Assembly: GCA_964575975.1 (NCBI GenBank)
Contig: CAZNTU010000010.1
Location: 1 to 57,691 of the forward strand
DNA from: G963674505 sp964575975
GTDB taxonomy: Bacteria > Desulfobacterota > Desulfobacteria > Desulfobacterales > SKZT01
Direction of reading: 5' to 3'
DNA length: 57,691 nt
The notes under the pieces were generated by a model. It ran no database searches, was not told the origin of the DNA, and saw nothing but the letters and a program-made list of their open reading frames with translations. The position numbers were made by a program, and so were the translations under genes. Shown here piece after piece: positions 7,964-16,251 of the stretch (position 1 is the first letter of the stretch; each line of letters opens with the position of its first letter).

Positions 7964-9511
7964 ATGAATCGGTACCGAAGTTTTTCGATTTTGATTTTCT
8001 CGTTGGTTTTCTTGTCCATGTTTTTTTTCGCGACCTCCGCCCAATCTGCCGGCCGGGGAGTTTCCGTGAAGCTGAAAAAAAGCGAAAAGCCTGGGGCGTC
8101 CAGCGCGGGGGAAGTGCGTCTCTACAATTCCAGCTACGCGTTGGTGATCGGAATCGACGACTATACAAACGGATGGCCCAGACTTTCGGGCGCGGTGAAC
8201 GACGCCCGCGTTGTCGCCAAGGAGCTGGAAAACCATGGTTTCGACGTGACCTTGGAGACCAACCTCGATTCGGAGCAGCTCAAGGACGTTCTCAACAAGT
8301 TTTTCATCTTCAAGGGAGAAAACCCGGAAGCCCGACTTTTCGTCTGGTTCGCGGGACACGGGCACACTTTGAACGACGAGGGCTATCTTGTTCCGGCGGA
8401 CGCGCCGCTTCCGAAGGAAACCGCCAAGTTCAAATACATGGCGCTTTCGCTGAGGCGTTTCGGCGAATTGGTGCGCCAAGCCCAATCCAAGCACGCCATG
8501 GCCGTTTTCGATTCCTGCTTTTCCGGAACCATCTTTTCCACGCAAAGGTCGGCTCCTCCCGCCGCCATCACGCGAGCGACAACGCTTCCGGTAAGGCAGT
8601 TTCTTTCCTCGGGCGACGCCGACCAGGAAGTTTCCGACGACGGCCGGTTCAGAAAGCTGTTCATCCGGGCGCTGCAAGGCGAGGAGCCGGCCGACGCCAA
8701 CGGCGACGGATATCTCACCGGCTCCGAGCTGGGCTTGTTTCTCACCGACAGAATAACCAACCTGACCAGTTCCCAACAGACGCCCCGCTACGGCAAATTA
8801 AGGGACGAAAACTACGACAGGGGGGATTTCGTCTTTTTGCTCGCCCGTGGAGACGGTCCGAGCGAGAGCGAAACCCACGGGGAGCCGGACCGCCGAGACG
8901 ATACCGATAGCCAAGGCGAAGATGAAGTACACAAGCCGCCGCTAAAGAAAAAGCCGTCGCAGGGAACTGTCCGGGCAAGGATCGAACCCACGGACGCGGA
9001 AGTCAGGTTCCTGACCATAGACAAGCATTTTCGGCAGGGCATGAGCCTCAATCCCGGGGACTACCAGGTGGAAGTTTCCGCCGAGGGATACAAGACGGCG
9101 CGGACTTGGTTTACCGTAGAGGAGGGAGAGGACAAGAGGATAGAGGTTTCCCTGGAAAGGATTTCGGAGCCGGCGCCCAAGCCCGCGCAGAAAACCAAGC
9201 CGACTCCGCCTCCGGCCCCGGACACCGTGGACATAACTCTTCAATATCAGGGAGATCCATACGGGTGCGTGCTGGACTTGACCGTCACCGTCGCGGGAAA
9301 CACCGTGATTCCCACAAGCAATGTGCTGTTCATGGAAGACATCCCGGAGGGCAACGTCCCTTGGGCCGTCGCAGGAACGATCAACTGCGGCTACATGGGT
9401 ACCTGCGTGGTTTTTGGACAGGGGACATTCAACGCGTACGACGGAGCCGTTTACAATCTGATGTGGCAGAATACGGACACGGGCCAATGCACGGCGTGGT
9501 TTGCGCAATAA
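7964..9511 (+). CDS. Secreted caspase-like (peptidase C14) protein with EF-hand loop and PEGA-like domain
   Basis: The 515-residue protein starts with a Sec signal peptide (hydrophobic residues 7-25, cleavage after about Ala29). A caspase/metacaspase-like domain follows (about 56-295), with the catalytic pair His132 (AGHGH) and Cys185 (DSCFSGT). An EF-hand-type loop, DANGDGYLTGSE, is at 244-255. After an acidic/basic linker, a PEGA-like beta domain occupies about 334-400. A Pro-rich linker leads to a roughly 93-residue C-terminal domain with four cysteines (435, 475, 481, 509) that I do not recognise. I chose ATG 7964, with a GGAG site, over ATG 7910 because the signal peptide begins there. 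The role is unknown; regulated extracytoplasmic proteolysis is a reasonable guess. Confidence 0.88.
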   Translation: MNRYRSFSILIFSLVFLSMFFFATSAQSAGRGVSVKLKKSEKPGASSAGEVRLYNSSYALVIGIDDYTNGWPRLSGAVNDARVVAKELENHGFDVTLETNLDSEQLKDVLNKFFIFKGENPEARLFVWFAGHGHTLNDEGYLVPADAPLPKETAKFKYMALSLRRFGELVRQAQSKHAMAVFDSCFSGTIFSTQRSAPPAAITRATTLPVRQFLSSGDADQEVSDDGRFRKLFIRALQGEEPADANGDGYLTGSELGLFLTDRITNLTSSQQTPRYGKLRDENYDRGDFVFLLARGDGPSESETHGEPDRRDDTDSQGEDEVHKPPLKKKPSQGTVRARIEPTDAEVRFLTIDKHFRQGMSLNPGDYQVEVSAEGYKTARTWFTVEEGEDKRIEVSLERISEPAPKPAQKTKPTPPPAPDTVDITLQYQGDPYGCVLDLTVTVAGNTVIPTSNVLFMEDIPEGNVPWAVAGTINCGYMGTCVVFGQGTFNAYDGAVYNLMWQNTDTGQCTAWFAQ

Positions 9512-9564
9512 TTCGGTATAAAAGGCGGGATTTGAAATTGTTGTTTCCGAGAGTCCGGAGAAGA

Positions 9565-9596
9565 GTCCCCGCGCTTCCATCGGAGAGCGCGGGGAC
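9565..9596. terminator. Convergent hairpin terminator
   Basis: A perfect 11-bp GC-rich stem (GTCCCCGCGCT / AGCGCGGGGAC) with a 10-base loop lies between the converging caspase-like and GNAT genes. The U-tract is weak on both sides, so this is a structural terminator call. Confidence 0.6.
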
Positions 9597-9653
9597 AAAG
9601 ATAACGGAAATTTCCCGGAAAGACAGCTTTCAGGGGCTCCAGAGACAGGTGCG

Positions 9654-10199
9654 TCAGTTCAACAAACTTTTCACCATGATGACAAGGTCCTCGTAGTTGC
9701 CTTCCTGGTCTTTGATGAAATCCTTCAGAATAGCCGCCTCTTTGAATCCCATCTTTTCGCAGAGGAAATAGGCCTCGTCCAGATTCGGGGACAATTCCGC
9801 CGTCAATTGTTCGAGCCCCATACTCATGGAAATTCTTATGATTTCCTCTATAAGGACGCTGGAGAGTCCCTTTTCTCGATACTCGGGATCGACCGTCGCG
9901 CGTATCTGACCCTGGTGCCTGGTCCATCCGATGGAATTGAACTTGAGCGCGGCGCTGGCAACGATTTTCCCGTTGTCGAACGCCACCAAAGGCAAGGTCT
10001 TGTCGTAGTCGAGATCGTAAATCCACTCTTCCACAACCTGCGGGTTGGCGACGTCGTCCTTGAAACGGGACAACTCCTGCGGCGGAAGCCTCACGAAATA
10101 GTCGTGCAGCTTCTTTTCGTCGTCTTTCCTCAAGGGCCTTATCGTCAATTCTTTCTCTCCGTCCAACATGACGGTTTTTGGAAACTCGTACAAGGGCAT
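9654..10199 (-). CDS. GNAT-family acetyltransferase, protein-acetyltransferase-like
   Basis: The 181-residue protein has LTIRPLRKDDEKKLHDYF at its start and an acetyl-CoA pyrophosphate-binding segment YREKGLSSVLIEEI. Both resemble the GNAT domain fused to the acetyl-CoA hydrolase at 35484-37358 (VTIRPAKPVDARRIQKHF ... FQGMGLGKILMRKL). I chose ATG 10199 because GGAGGAG lies upstream on the minus strand; an in-frame ATG at 10274 lacks this. Substrate unknown; lysine acetylation of metabolic enzymes is one option. Confidence 0.85.
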   Translation of the reverse strand: MPLYEFPKTVMLDGEKELTIRPLRKDDEKKLHDYFVRLPPQELSRFKDDVANPQVVEEWIYDLDYDKTLPLVAFDNGKIVASAALKFNSIGWTRHQGQIRATVDPEYREKGLSSVLIEEIIRISMSMGLEQLTAELSPNLDEAYFLCEKMGFKEAAILKDFIKDQEGNYEDLVIMVKSLLN

Positions 10200-10690
10200 A
10201 AAACGATATCTCCTCCCATGCTTTTTATGTTTGCCTACGGGACGGACCCCGTTGGAAATGGAATTGGCGATCATCTTGCCGCGATGATAATTTTAGGCCG
10301 TCCTCGAATCCCGTGAAGCGATTTATAACTTTTCGCGTCATAATAGTAAATAGGGACAGGTCCTCAAAATCATTACAAACAGGCCGGGAGAAAGCCGGGA
10401 AAAGCTCCTGCCTCAACAGGAAAACTCCCCGAATTCCTCGGAAACGCCTATGCTTTTCTCAGTGTATTTTTTCGGACAAACGAGGCTTTGGAGCAAACAG
10501 CGCCGGCTCCGTGCCGCCGTGGAAAGCGGAGCTGCCGACACGACTCGGCTTCTACACTGATCGCCGACCGCCATCGAACAGGAAAAAAACTCTTTTCAAG
10601 GCCGACGAAAACTGGTATCCATCAAAACCTTTGATTATGGCAACCCGGAAAACGGTTTATATTGCTTTGGAAAGCACAGGAAAAAACGGA
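10200..10690 (+). other. Divergent region with structured candidate leader of ycaO
   Basis: About 490 bases separate the divergent GNAT and YcaO genes. The plus-strand frame is open from 10313, but the translated segment does not resemble a protein and has no ribosome binding site. Around 10500-10545, GCTCCG and CGGAGC can form a hairpin with further GC pairing, and short GC palindromes (GGCCGGGAGAAAGCCGGG) occur near 10382. No known riboswitch class was recognised. Confidence 0.35.
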
Positions 10691-12010
10691 ATGAAACTTA
10701 CAAACCACGTTCGCAACGAGTTCGGCAAGACGGACACGCCGAAAAACACCATCGGCAGAATAGCCGACGGGTTCGGGCGTTTGGGCTTCGACATTCGGTA
10801 CACGCCCTTTAAAATCGCGGAACATATACACTGGTCGCACATCTGCGTCGACTCCATTTGTTTGGAGTGCCAAGGCAAGGGTCTAACCTCCGAGCTTGCG
10901 ATGGCAAGCGCGCACGCCGAACTGGCCGAGCGGTTCAGCTCGGGTTTGTTCTACCCGTATTTCGAGGAGCAGGTGCGCTTCAACATGCCTGCGCTTTACG
11001 GAAGGCAGACCAGCCGCTTTTTAAACTACGAGTGGCTCGAGGGCTACGCGAACTGCCATCAGGACCAGTTGAAGGGCGATCATGTCGGAATCGAATCGCT
11101 GCTGCGCAACCAGCCCCATATCGACCTCGCGCGGATCGAGGCGCTCAAGGACAGCCGACTCGCCCGTCACTGGGTGGACGGCTATTCGGTGATCCAGGAC
11201 AAAACCGTCAAAGTGCCGATCAATTTCGTCGCCTATATCAACGCCTCCAACGGTCTTGCTGCCGGCAACACCTTGGAGGAAGCCATGATCCAAGCCTCGT
11301 GCGAAGTGTTCGAACGGCACGCCCAGATTCGAGTAATCGCGCCGGAAAAGACCGTTCCCAGCATCGACAAGAACAGCCTGCAAAACAGCTCGCTCAAAGA
11401 AATGATCTCGTTCTACGAAAGGGAAAACGTGGAGATCGTGCTGAAGGATTTCTCCATGGACGGTTTGCTTCCCTGCATCGGCGTGCTTTTCATCAACCAC
11501 AACCTGCGCCCCGGAAGACTGGAGCACAAAATCCTGGTTCCCGGCGTCTCGTTCGACATGGACGAGGCACTAAGCCGATGCCTGACGGAAATCATGCAAG
11601 GCCGCGCCACTCTGCAAAAGCCCACTCCGCAGTTCGACAAACCCGTCGCCCAGGATTCGCGCGTGGAAAACCTTTATTTGCTGTTCAAATGCTGCATCTC
11701 CCGGAAAGACATTTCCTTCCTTGAAAAAGGCGAAACCGTCGCCTACAAAAACGGCCGAAGAAAAGACATCTTCTCCGAAATCGAAGGGATAAAAGAGATC
11801 TGTCGCTCGCTGGGGACGGATTTCATCGTCATGGATCTGACCCATCCGGTGCTGCGCTTTCCGGTGGTTCGGGTAGTCGTGCCCGGCGTTTCGGACTTTC
11901 TGCCGTTCGTCCCGAAAGACATCCTGACATCCCCCGAGACCAGCCCCGACTCCGCTTGGCGAGGGGAACAATTGAAAAGCGTAATGGAGACTTTCTTCCA
12001 AAGGTCCTGA
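10691..12010 (+). CDS. YcaO-domain protein (ATP-dependent amide-backbone activator)
   Basis: YcaO enzymes use ATP to activate peptide amides for azoline or thioamide formation, although stand-alone members may do other work. With the start at 10691 the product has 439 residues and carries the ATP/Mg motif set: SAHAELAER (73-81, SxxxExxER), ASNGLAAGNTLEEA, CEVFER (ExxER) and TEIMQGRA (QxxR). THPVLRFPVVRVVVPGV near the C-terminus is also typical. I prefer ATG 10691, with AGGA upstream, to ATG 10637, which lacks one. No TfuA, dehydrogenase, E1-like partner or obvious precursor peptide adjoins it, so the substrate is unknown. Confidence 0.9.
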   Translation: MKLTNHVRNEFGKTDTPKNTIGRIADGFGRLGFDIRYTPFKIAEHIHWSHICVDSICLECQGKGLTSELAMASAHAELAERFSSGLFYPYFEEQVRFNMPALYGRQTSRFLNYEWLEGYANCHQDQLKGDHVGIESLLRNQPHIDLARIEALKDSRLARHWVDGYSVIQDKTVKVPINFVAYINASNGLAAGNTLEEAMIQASCEVFERHAQIRVIAPEKTVPSIDKNSLQNSSLKEMISFYERENVEIVLKDFSMDGLLPCIGVLFINHNLRPGRLEHKILVPGVSFDMDEALSRCLTEIMQGRATLQKPTPQFDKPVAQDSRVENLYLLFKCCISRKDISFLEKGETVAYKNGRRKDIFSEIEGIKEICRSLGTDFIVMDLTHPVLRFPVVRVVVPGVSDFLPFVPKDILTSPETSPDSAWRGEQLKSVMETFFQRS

Positions 12011-12391
12011 GCCATCGGCGGCGCTACCGGATGTCGCAGGGGCGTCGGACGGCTCGAGATTCATGGGGATGCCACCCGCAAGGCAACGCCCTCTTAAGTA
12101 CAAGGGGATTGTCGCCGACCAGTTTCGTTTCGCCTGCGGAGGCGGCGTCGAACGGATACGAGAAGCGGAGGCGATTCCGCTCAACAGAATGCTGATTGCA
12201 CAGGCGACGGTTCGAGTAGATGCTTTTGTTTGATCGGACGTCAGCCGGGTGATCCGGCCTATGGTCGCACGAAGCGGCAATTGCCTTAGAGGGTTCGCTC
12301 GTGGACAAAGCTTTATCTTTCCGAATATTGCCCGTGCGCACATTGTATTGAACGCGCTCCATTCTTTCCACCCGATGGAAAAACACGCCTG
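12011..12391. other. Region without a confident gene
   Basis: About 380 bases follow ycaO. A 54-codon plus-strand frame (12069-12233, starting M-P-P-A-R-Q-R-P-L-K) is the only protein-like stretch, but it has no Shine-Dalgarno and weak codon bias. I do not call it a gene. It has one Cys and little Ser or Thr, so it is a poor YcaO precursor candidate. Confidence 0.3.
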
Positions 12392-12784
12392 TCACAATAC
12401 ATCTGCGCGGGTCCCGAGACGTCGGTTCGGCCTAATCGCTTTGACGAGGTGATGTCTTGCTAAAAGTTTGGCCTGTTCCACCGTTGCTATTAGCGCGAGC
12501 GCACCGGCCGACTTGATTATATTCGGCGGTTTTCCGACGATGTCCGAAACATAGGACGCCAGTTCGGCGAGTATTTCCTGCCGCGATTTCGAATTATCGG
12601 GATTCGTGTCCGCCACGTTCGGGCGAGAGGGTTTCCCTCGCTCGAACGCGACTTTCGTTCTCGGCAGTTTTGCCTCTACTATCAACTCGCGGGTACCTTC
12701 CCCGTTCGTCTCGATCCATCTGCCAAGCTCGCGATCAGGAATAAGCCTTCCTGTATTTTCCCCGTTTTTCTTCATTTCAACCAT
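12392..12784 (-). CDS. Stand-alone I9-like subtilase inhibitor/companion protein (putative)
   Basis: The 130-residue protein begins with an acidic/basic disordered third. A compact domain (about 75-122) then reads DIVGKPPNIIKSAGALALIA, TVEQAKLLARHHLV and KAIRPNRRL. Ending in an alternating V-x-x-I-x-P-N-x-x-L strand is characteristic of I9-type propeptide inhibitors of subtilases. It starts 22 bases after the stop of a subtilase remnant on the same strand, as expected for a protease-companion pair. The assignment rests on pattern and neighbourhood only. If the protease is dead, this gene may be an orphan. Confidence 0.5.
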   Translation of the reverse strand: MVEMKKNGENTGRLIPDRELGRWIETNGEGTRELIVEAKLPRTKVAFERGKPSRPNVADTNPDNSKSRQEILAELASYVSDIVGKPPNIIKSAGALALIATVEQAKLLARHHLVKAIRPNRRLGTRADVL

Positions 12785-12805
12785 GCCCTCGTCCTCGCCG
12801 CGAAC

Positions 12806-12971
12806 TCAGTATCCCCGTGCTTTGGCGAAGTCGATCGCCCGCAACACGTTCAAAAGACCGAATCCGTAGCGATGATCCTGTCCGGATTCGCCCATCTCGT
12901 CCACTGCGCCGCATATCAAATCTTGTACACGATAGGCACGATTCGCGCCGTTTTCGACGGATTCCGGATAA
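12806..12971 (-). pseudogene. C-terminal remnant of a subtilase (S8 peptidase)
   Basis: About 55 codons remain, ending ...DHRYGFGLLNVLRAIDFAKARGY. The R-Y-G-F-G-L-L-N-V-L-R-A pattern is the last-helix signature of S8 subtilases (G-x-G-x-x-N-A-x-x-A). The reading frame runs directly into the partial MITE-like element at 12972, beyond which the frame does not continue. The catalytic domain (Asp, His, Ser motifs) is absent from the window. Confidence 0.6.
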
Positions 12972-13048
12972 TTTGACATTGTAAACTTAACGGGTAACAT
13001 GCCGAATTTATCGACCCGTGCGGTCGGAGGGCGGTGCAATTCCCCCCT
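12972..13048. mobile_element. Left-half copy of the MITE-like element
   Basis: These 77 bases match 7722-7798 with a single substitution (GCAAT for GCGAT). The copy stops in the middle of the central hairpin, so the right terminal repeat is missing. It sits between two minus-strand gene fragments. Confidence 0.85.
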
Positions 13049-13272
13049 ACATCGTTTTTCTGAATGCCCAAAGAAGAAGGAGTCAACCGCTCGGGAGGCA
13101 TATCTCGTAAATGCCTGTTCATTAGTACGGCGAGAATTTGTTCGAAAGCGGCTTCGCCGGCTTTTCCGGCCGGCAAAACGTCGCGGAGAGGCTTCAAGGG
13201 TGCGTTTTTCAATCTTTGTTCGAGCACCGGCTTTCTTTTCGTCTTTTCAGAGACCATGCTTTTTTCATCCAT
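13049..13272 (-). pseudogene. N-terminal fragment of a broken minus-strand gene
   Basis: From an ATG at 13272 the frame reads about 74 plausible residues (charged N-terminus; FEQILAVLMNRHLRDMPPER) and then enters the partial mobile element. Together with the subtilase tail on the other side it looks like the two ends of one gene whose middle was lost when the element inserted or recombined. That they belong to one gene is inference; the fragment itself shows no subtilase motif. Confidence 0.35.
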
Positions 13273-13574
13273 CTTCTGGAAGTCAGGTCAGAAACAACGT
13301 TCGGCTTATGGGACATGGTACGAAATTTAATGCAGTTGCTTGCTTTTTGTCAACGACATTGCATGATGCGGTACGAAGAGGCAGGAATGTTTCTGACGCA
13401 TGTTTTTCGACTCGAACCGGATAACCTCGGCCAGCCTCGCACAGATGTGACGGAGACTTGGCCTTATTCCGGTCGGCTCGCTTATAGGGGCATCTTTAGC
13501 CGTGTTTCCCAACCGGCTAAAGACGCCATCGCAGGATCGCTGATTCCAAAGCGGTCGATATCGTATTCAAGCGC
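13273..13574. other. Region without a gene; one hairpin
   Basis: No supported gene is visible in these 300 bases. A perfect 10-bp hairpin (TCTTTAGCCG / CGGCTAAAGA, loop 11) at 13493-13523 lies downstream of the oxidoreductase stop and may end its transcript. Confidence 0.4.
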
Positions 13575-14627
13575 CTAAGAAGCGACAGGCAGGACAATCT
13601 TGCCGTCTACATGACGGCCTTCCAGCCTGGCATGACCGTCCCGAACCGATTCGGCGGAAAAATCCTTCAGAGGAACGATCCTATGGGGCTTCACATGGCC
13701 CGACTCGGCCAACTCGGTCAACGCGTCGAGTTTCTCGCGGAATATCGACCAGTCGTTCGGCCCTCCGAAACGCGCTCGGGCGAGGAGCAACTCGAAGTGA
13801 AAGGTCCCGGATTTGGCGAACAAGGGGCTTTTCGCTCCGGAGAGCAGATGCATGCGAAAATCCTCGGGTTCCTCCACGATGCTGACCACGCGCTTGTCGA
13901 AGCCGATCGCGTCGAAGCACAGGCGCTTCATGTCCCCCCCTACAAAATCGAAGGCCGCGTCCACTGGCTTGCCCCCGTTCATCGCCATTACCTTTTTCTT
14001 CATCTCTTCAACGGAAAGGCCTTTGTAGTCGAGTATATGCTCGCGCGATACGCCAAGTTCCCCGGTCAGATACGAGACGCTTTCGTCCGAGCCTGCGGTC
14101 GTAATGATCGGTTCGGCCTTGCGGAATCGGGCCAATTGAATCGCGACGGCCCCCACCGCCCCGGAACCGCCGGCTACGAACACGGCCTCCCCTTCCTGGA
14201 TATTCGCCTTGTCCATGACGCATTGGTAGGCGGTGAGTCCCACCATGGCCAGCGCGGCCGCCTGGGGGAAGGAGTAGTTCACGGGTTTTCTTCCGACGAA
14301 GGATGCGGGCAAGGTGACGTATTCGGAATACGAGCCGTTGCTTGCGGGGCCTTCGGGATCGACGAAGGCGTAGACTTCCTCGCCGGCGGAAAACCCCGTC
14401 GCTCCGGGTCCAGTCGCATCAACGGTTCCAGCCGCGTCCACGCCGAGAATCATCGGCGGAGAACCACCCAGAAGACCTTTTCTGGTCTTGAAATCCACGG
14501 GATTGATTGTGGCGGCGGAGATGCGAATGCGGACTTCGCCCTCTTTCGGGTCAGGCGCGGACCGCTCCTCCGTTTCGAAATTCTCGGCGCCGCCGAATTG
14601 CTTCAATACGATCGCCTTCATGTTCAT
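13575..14627 (-). CDS. Zinc-free MDR oxidoreductase, quinone-oxidoreductase-like
   Basis: The 350-residue medium-chain dehydrogenase/reductase starts MNMKAIVLKQFGGAENF. It has the GroES-like region with NPVDFKTRKG and LGVDAAGTVDATG, and the nucleotide-binding motif VFVAGGSGAVGAVAIQLAR (AxGGVG-type). The structural zinc cysteines of alcohol dehydrogenases are absent, which fits NADPH:quinone or enone reductases. ATG 14627 is chosen because GGGAGG lies 8 bases upstream; an upstream ATG at 14711 is not supported. It follows the nitroreductase-like gene on the same strand. Confidence 0.85.
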   Translation of the reverse strand: MNMKAIVLKQFGGAENFETEERSAPDPKEGEVRIRISAATINPVDFKTRKGLLGGSPPMILGVDAAGTVDATGPGATGFSAGEEVYAFVDPEGPASNGSYSEYVTLPASFVGRKPVNYSFPQAAALAMVGLTAYQCVMDKANIQEGEAVFVAGGSGAVGAVAIQLARFRKAEPIITTAGSDESVSYLTGELGVSREHILDYKGLSVEEMKKKVMAMNGGKPVDAAFDFVGGDMKRLCFDAIGFDKRVVSIVEEPEDFRMHLLSGAKSPLFAKSGTFHFELLLARARFGGPNDWSIFREKLDALTELAESGHVKPHRIVPLKDFSAESVRDGHARLEGRHVDGKIVLPVAS

Positions 14628-14712
14628 GATATTGCCTCCCGACTGATATTTGGTTAACGCCAAACGCCCGTATAGGGATATGTTGAGGATCGTTGCAGGC
14701 GTATGCGCCACG

Positions 14713-16008
14713 CTACTTTCCGTGCCACCTTTTCAGATGCTCCGCATGCGTCTTCAGATAGGAGCCCGGTTTGTAGAACTCGTCGTAGAATTCCAAGTCT
14801 ATATGGTGTGCCTGCATGCACATGATCAAAAACATGGACGGGACCGTGCCGGGGAATTTCCCGAAGGTGTCGTACAGGTACTGGGCCTGCAGGGCGACGC
14901 ACTCCCTGAACTTTTCTTCGTGGACAAGGGCGGCGGAGCGGACTTTGCGGCTGTCTTTCCAGGGGCCGGGCGTGTCGTGGTGAAAGGGGCCTCCGGGGCC
15001 GAACTTGCGCTCGCAGACCGCGTCGACGGCGGCGCGCATGTCGGAATAATGGGGCGGACAGAATCCCTCCATGACGCCTTCCAGGCCCGTGGGATTGGGA
15101 TACGGCCAACGGTCGTCCGTGTCGTAGCGAAATCCGAGTCCCGGCGCGGCGGGGTCTCCGCTGGCTCCCAGCAGGGCGAAAGGATCGATGCCGTTGAACA
15201 TCCATCCCCCAAGTCCCATGGCTTGGAGCATAAGCACTCCCGCGTAGCAACTGGCGGCAATCTCCACGGTCGCTTCGGAAAGCGACCATTGCTCCATGAA
15301 TGTAATCGGCCAGACGTTGTCCACGTCCACGATATCCTTGAACTTTTCCATGCCGGGGATCGCGCGCTTGTTGATGTCGTCGCGCAAAACCACGCCGTTT
15401 TGAAGCATATAGCAGATGTTGAGCAGCACGTGCTGGGCAAGGTCGGCGACCGGGACCACCACCAGGGTCGAGGGCTTGTTGAATACCCAGGTGTTGTGGG
15501 CTTCGGTAAAAGGGGGTTCCGAAGGAAGCGCGAGACGGCCGTCGTGGATTTTCCGCACGTGTTTGCGCGTATTTTCGACGAAGGCCTCCAAGTTCAACGA
15601 TCCGTCGTCGGCACGGTCGTCGAAAGCGGGAGAATCGCGCATATCCAGCATGTAGAGACCGTCGTCGTCGGTGAAAAATGTCTGGGACGTGTGAAACCCT
15701 GCGGCGGATGGAAATACCCTTCCGCCTGCCGCCCCGGCATAATTGGAAAGGTGCGGCGCGTAACGGGCGGCGCGGTATATCAAGTGATGCCAGGAGGTAT
15801 TGCCGCCGCAGGCCGATACCACCAGCATTTTTTCGAATTCGGTCAAGGAAACGGATTTTCGTTTCGACTTGTAGGCGAAAACGCCGTCCGGGATTTCCGC
15901 TCCCATGAAGAAGCGCCGCGAGCGACGGCCCAGGAGAGCTTCGATCAAGGGAAACGAGAGCATGTCTTGGAAACCTTGGGGGGCGTCTTGGGCATCCATG
16001 CTTTTCAT
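14713..16008 (-). CDS. Large nitroreductase-family flavoprotein
   Basis: The 431-residue protein has a nitroreductase-like beginning: LIEALLGRRSRRFFMGAEIP is the usual R-R-S-x-R FMN-binding start. VVSACGGNTSWHHLIYRAAR and PSAAGFHTSQTFFTDDDG follow, matching the SAGARYP-type region. It is about twice the usual length; the extra C-terminal half contains PGLGFRYDTDDRWPYPNPTG and Asp/Pro-rich stretches I do not recognise. ATG 16008 is chosen (AAAGGAC upstream). It follows gapdh on the same strand after about 240 bases. Substrate unknown. Confidence 0.75.
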   Translation of the reverse strand: MKSMDAQDAPQGFQDMLSFPLIEALLGRRSRRFFMGAEIPDGVFAYKSKRKSVSLTEFEKMLVVSACGGNTSWHHLIYRAARYAPHLSNYAGAAGGRVFPSAAGFHTSQTFFTDDDGLYMLDMRDSPAFDDRADDGSLNLEAFVENTRKHVRKIHDGRLALPSEPPFTEAHNTWVFNKPSTLVVVPVADLAQHVLLNICYMLQNGVVLRDDINKRAIPGMEKFKDIVDVDNVWPITFMEQWSLSEATVEIAASCYAGVLMLQAMGLGGWMFNGIDPFALLGASGDPAAPGLGFRYDTDDRWPYPNPTGLEGVMEGFCPPHYSDMRAAVDAVCERKFGPGGPFHHDTPGPWKDSRKVRSAALVHEEKFRECVALQAQYLYDTFGKFPGTVPSMFLIMCMQAHHIDLEFYDEFYKPGSYLKTHAEHLKRWHGK

Positions 16009-16223
16009 AGTTTGTCCTTTCTTTTTTAAACAGCTTTGGGGAGTGGCGCGTGCCGACAAGATCGTCTGACAAAAATCGTCTAACATGGGGGGCGATGGCC
16101 GACAATAAATGCAAGCGGGTATTTTCAAGACGAGAGCGCCTACCGGAAGCTTGAGGGGGGATAGAAGTTCGGTAGCGTGAATTATGATTTTTACGGTTAA
16201 GGTAAAACTCGGTTGCGTCGGTA

Positions 16224-16245
16224 GCGCCGCCTTCCGCGGCGGCGC
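16224..16245 (-). terminator. GC hairpin after gapdh
   Basis: GCGCCGCC pairs with GGCGGCGC over a 6-base loop, directly after the gapdh stop. There is no U-tract, so it is at most a weak terminator or an mRNA 3'-end stabiliser. Confidence 0.35.
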
Positions 16246-16251
16246 GGCGGC

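Noticed and set aside
10313..10690. N-terminal extension of YcaO from ATG 10313 (126 extra codons)
   Set aside because: There is no ribosome binding site, the translation is unlike protein, and YcaO homology begins after 10691.
12069..12233. 54-codon frame downstream of ycaO as a precursor peptide
   Set aside because: No Shine-Dalgarno, one Cys and almost no Ser/Thr, and mixed codon use. It is too weak to call.
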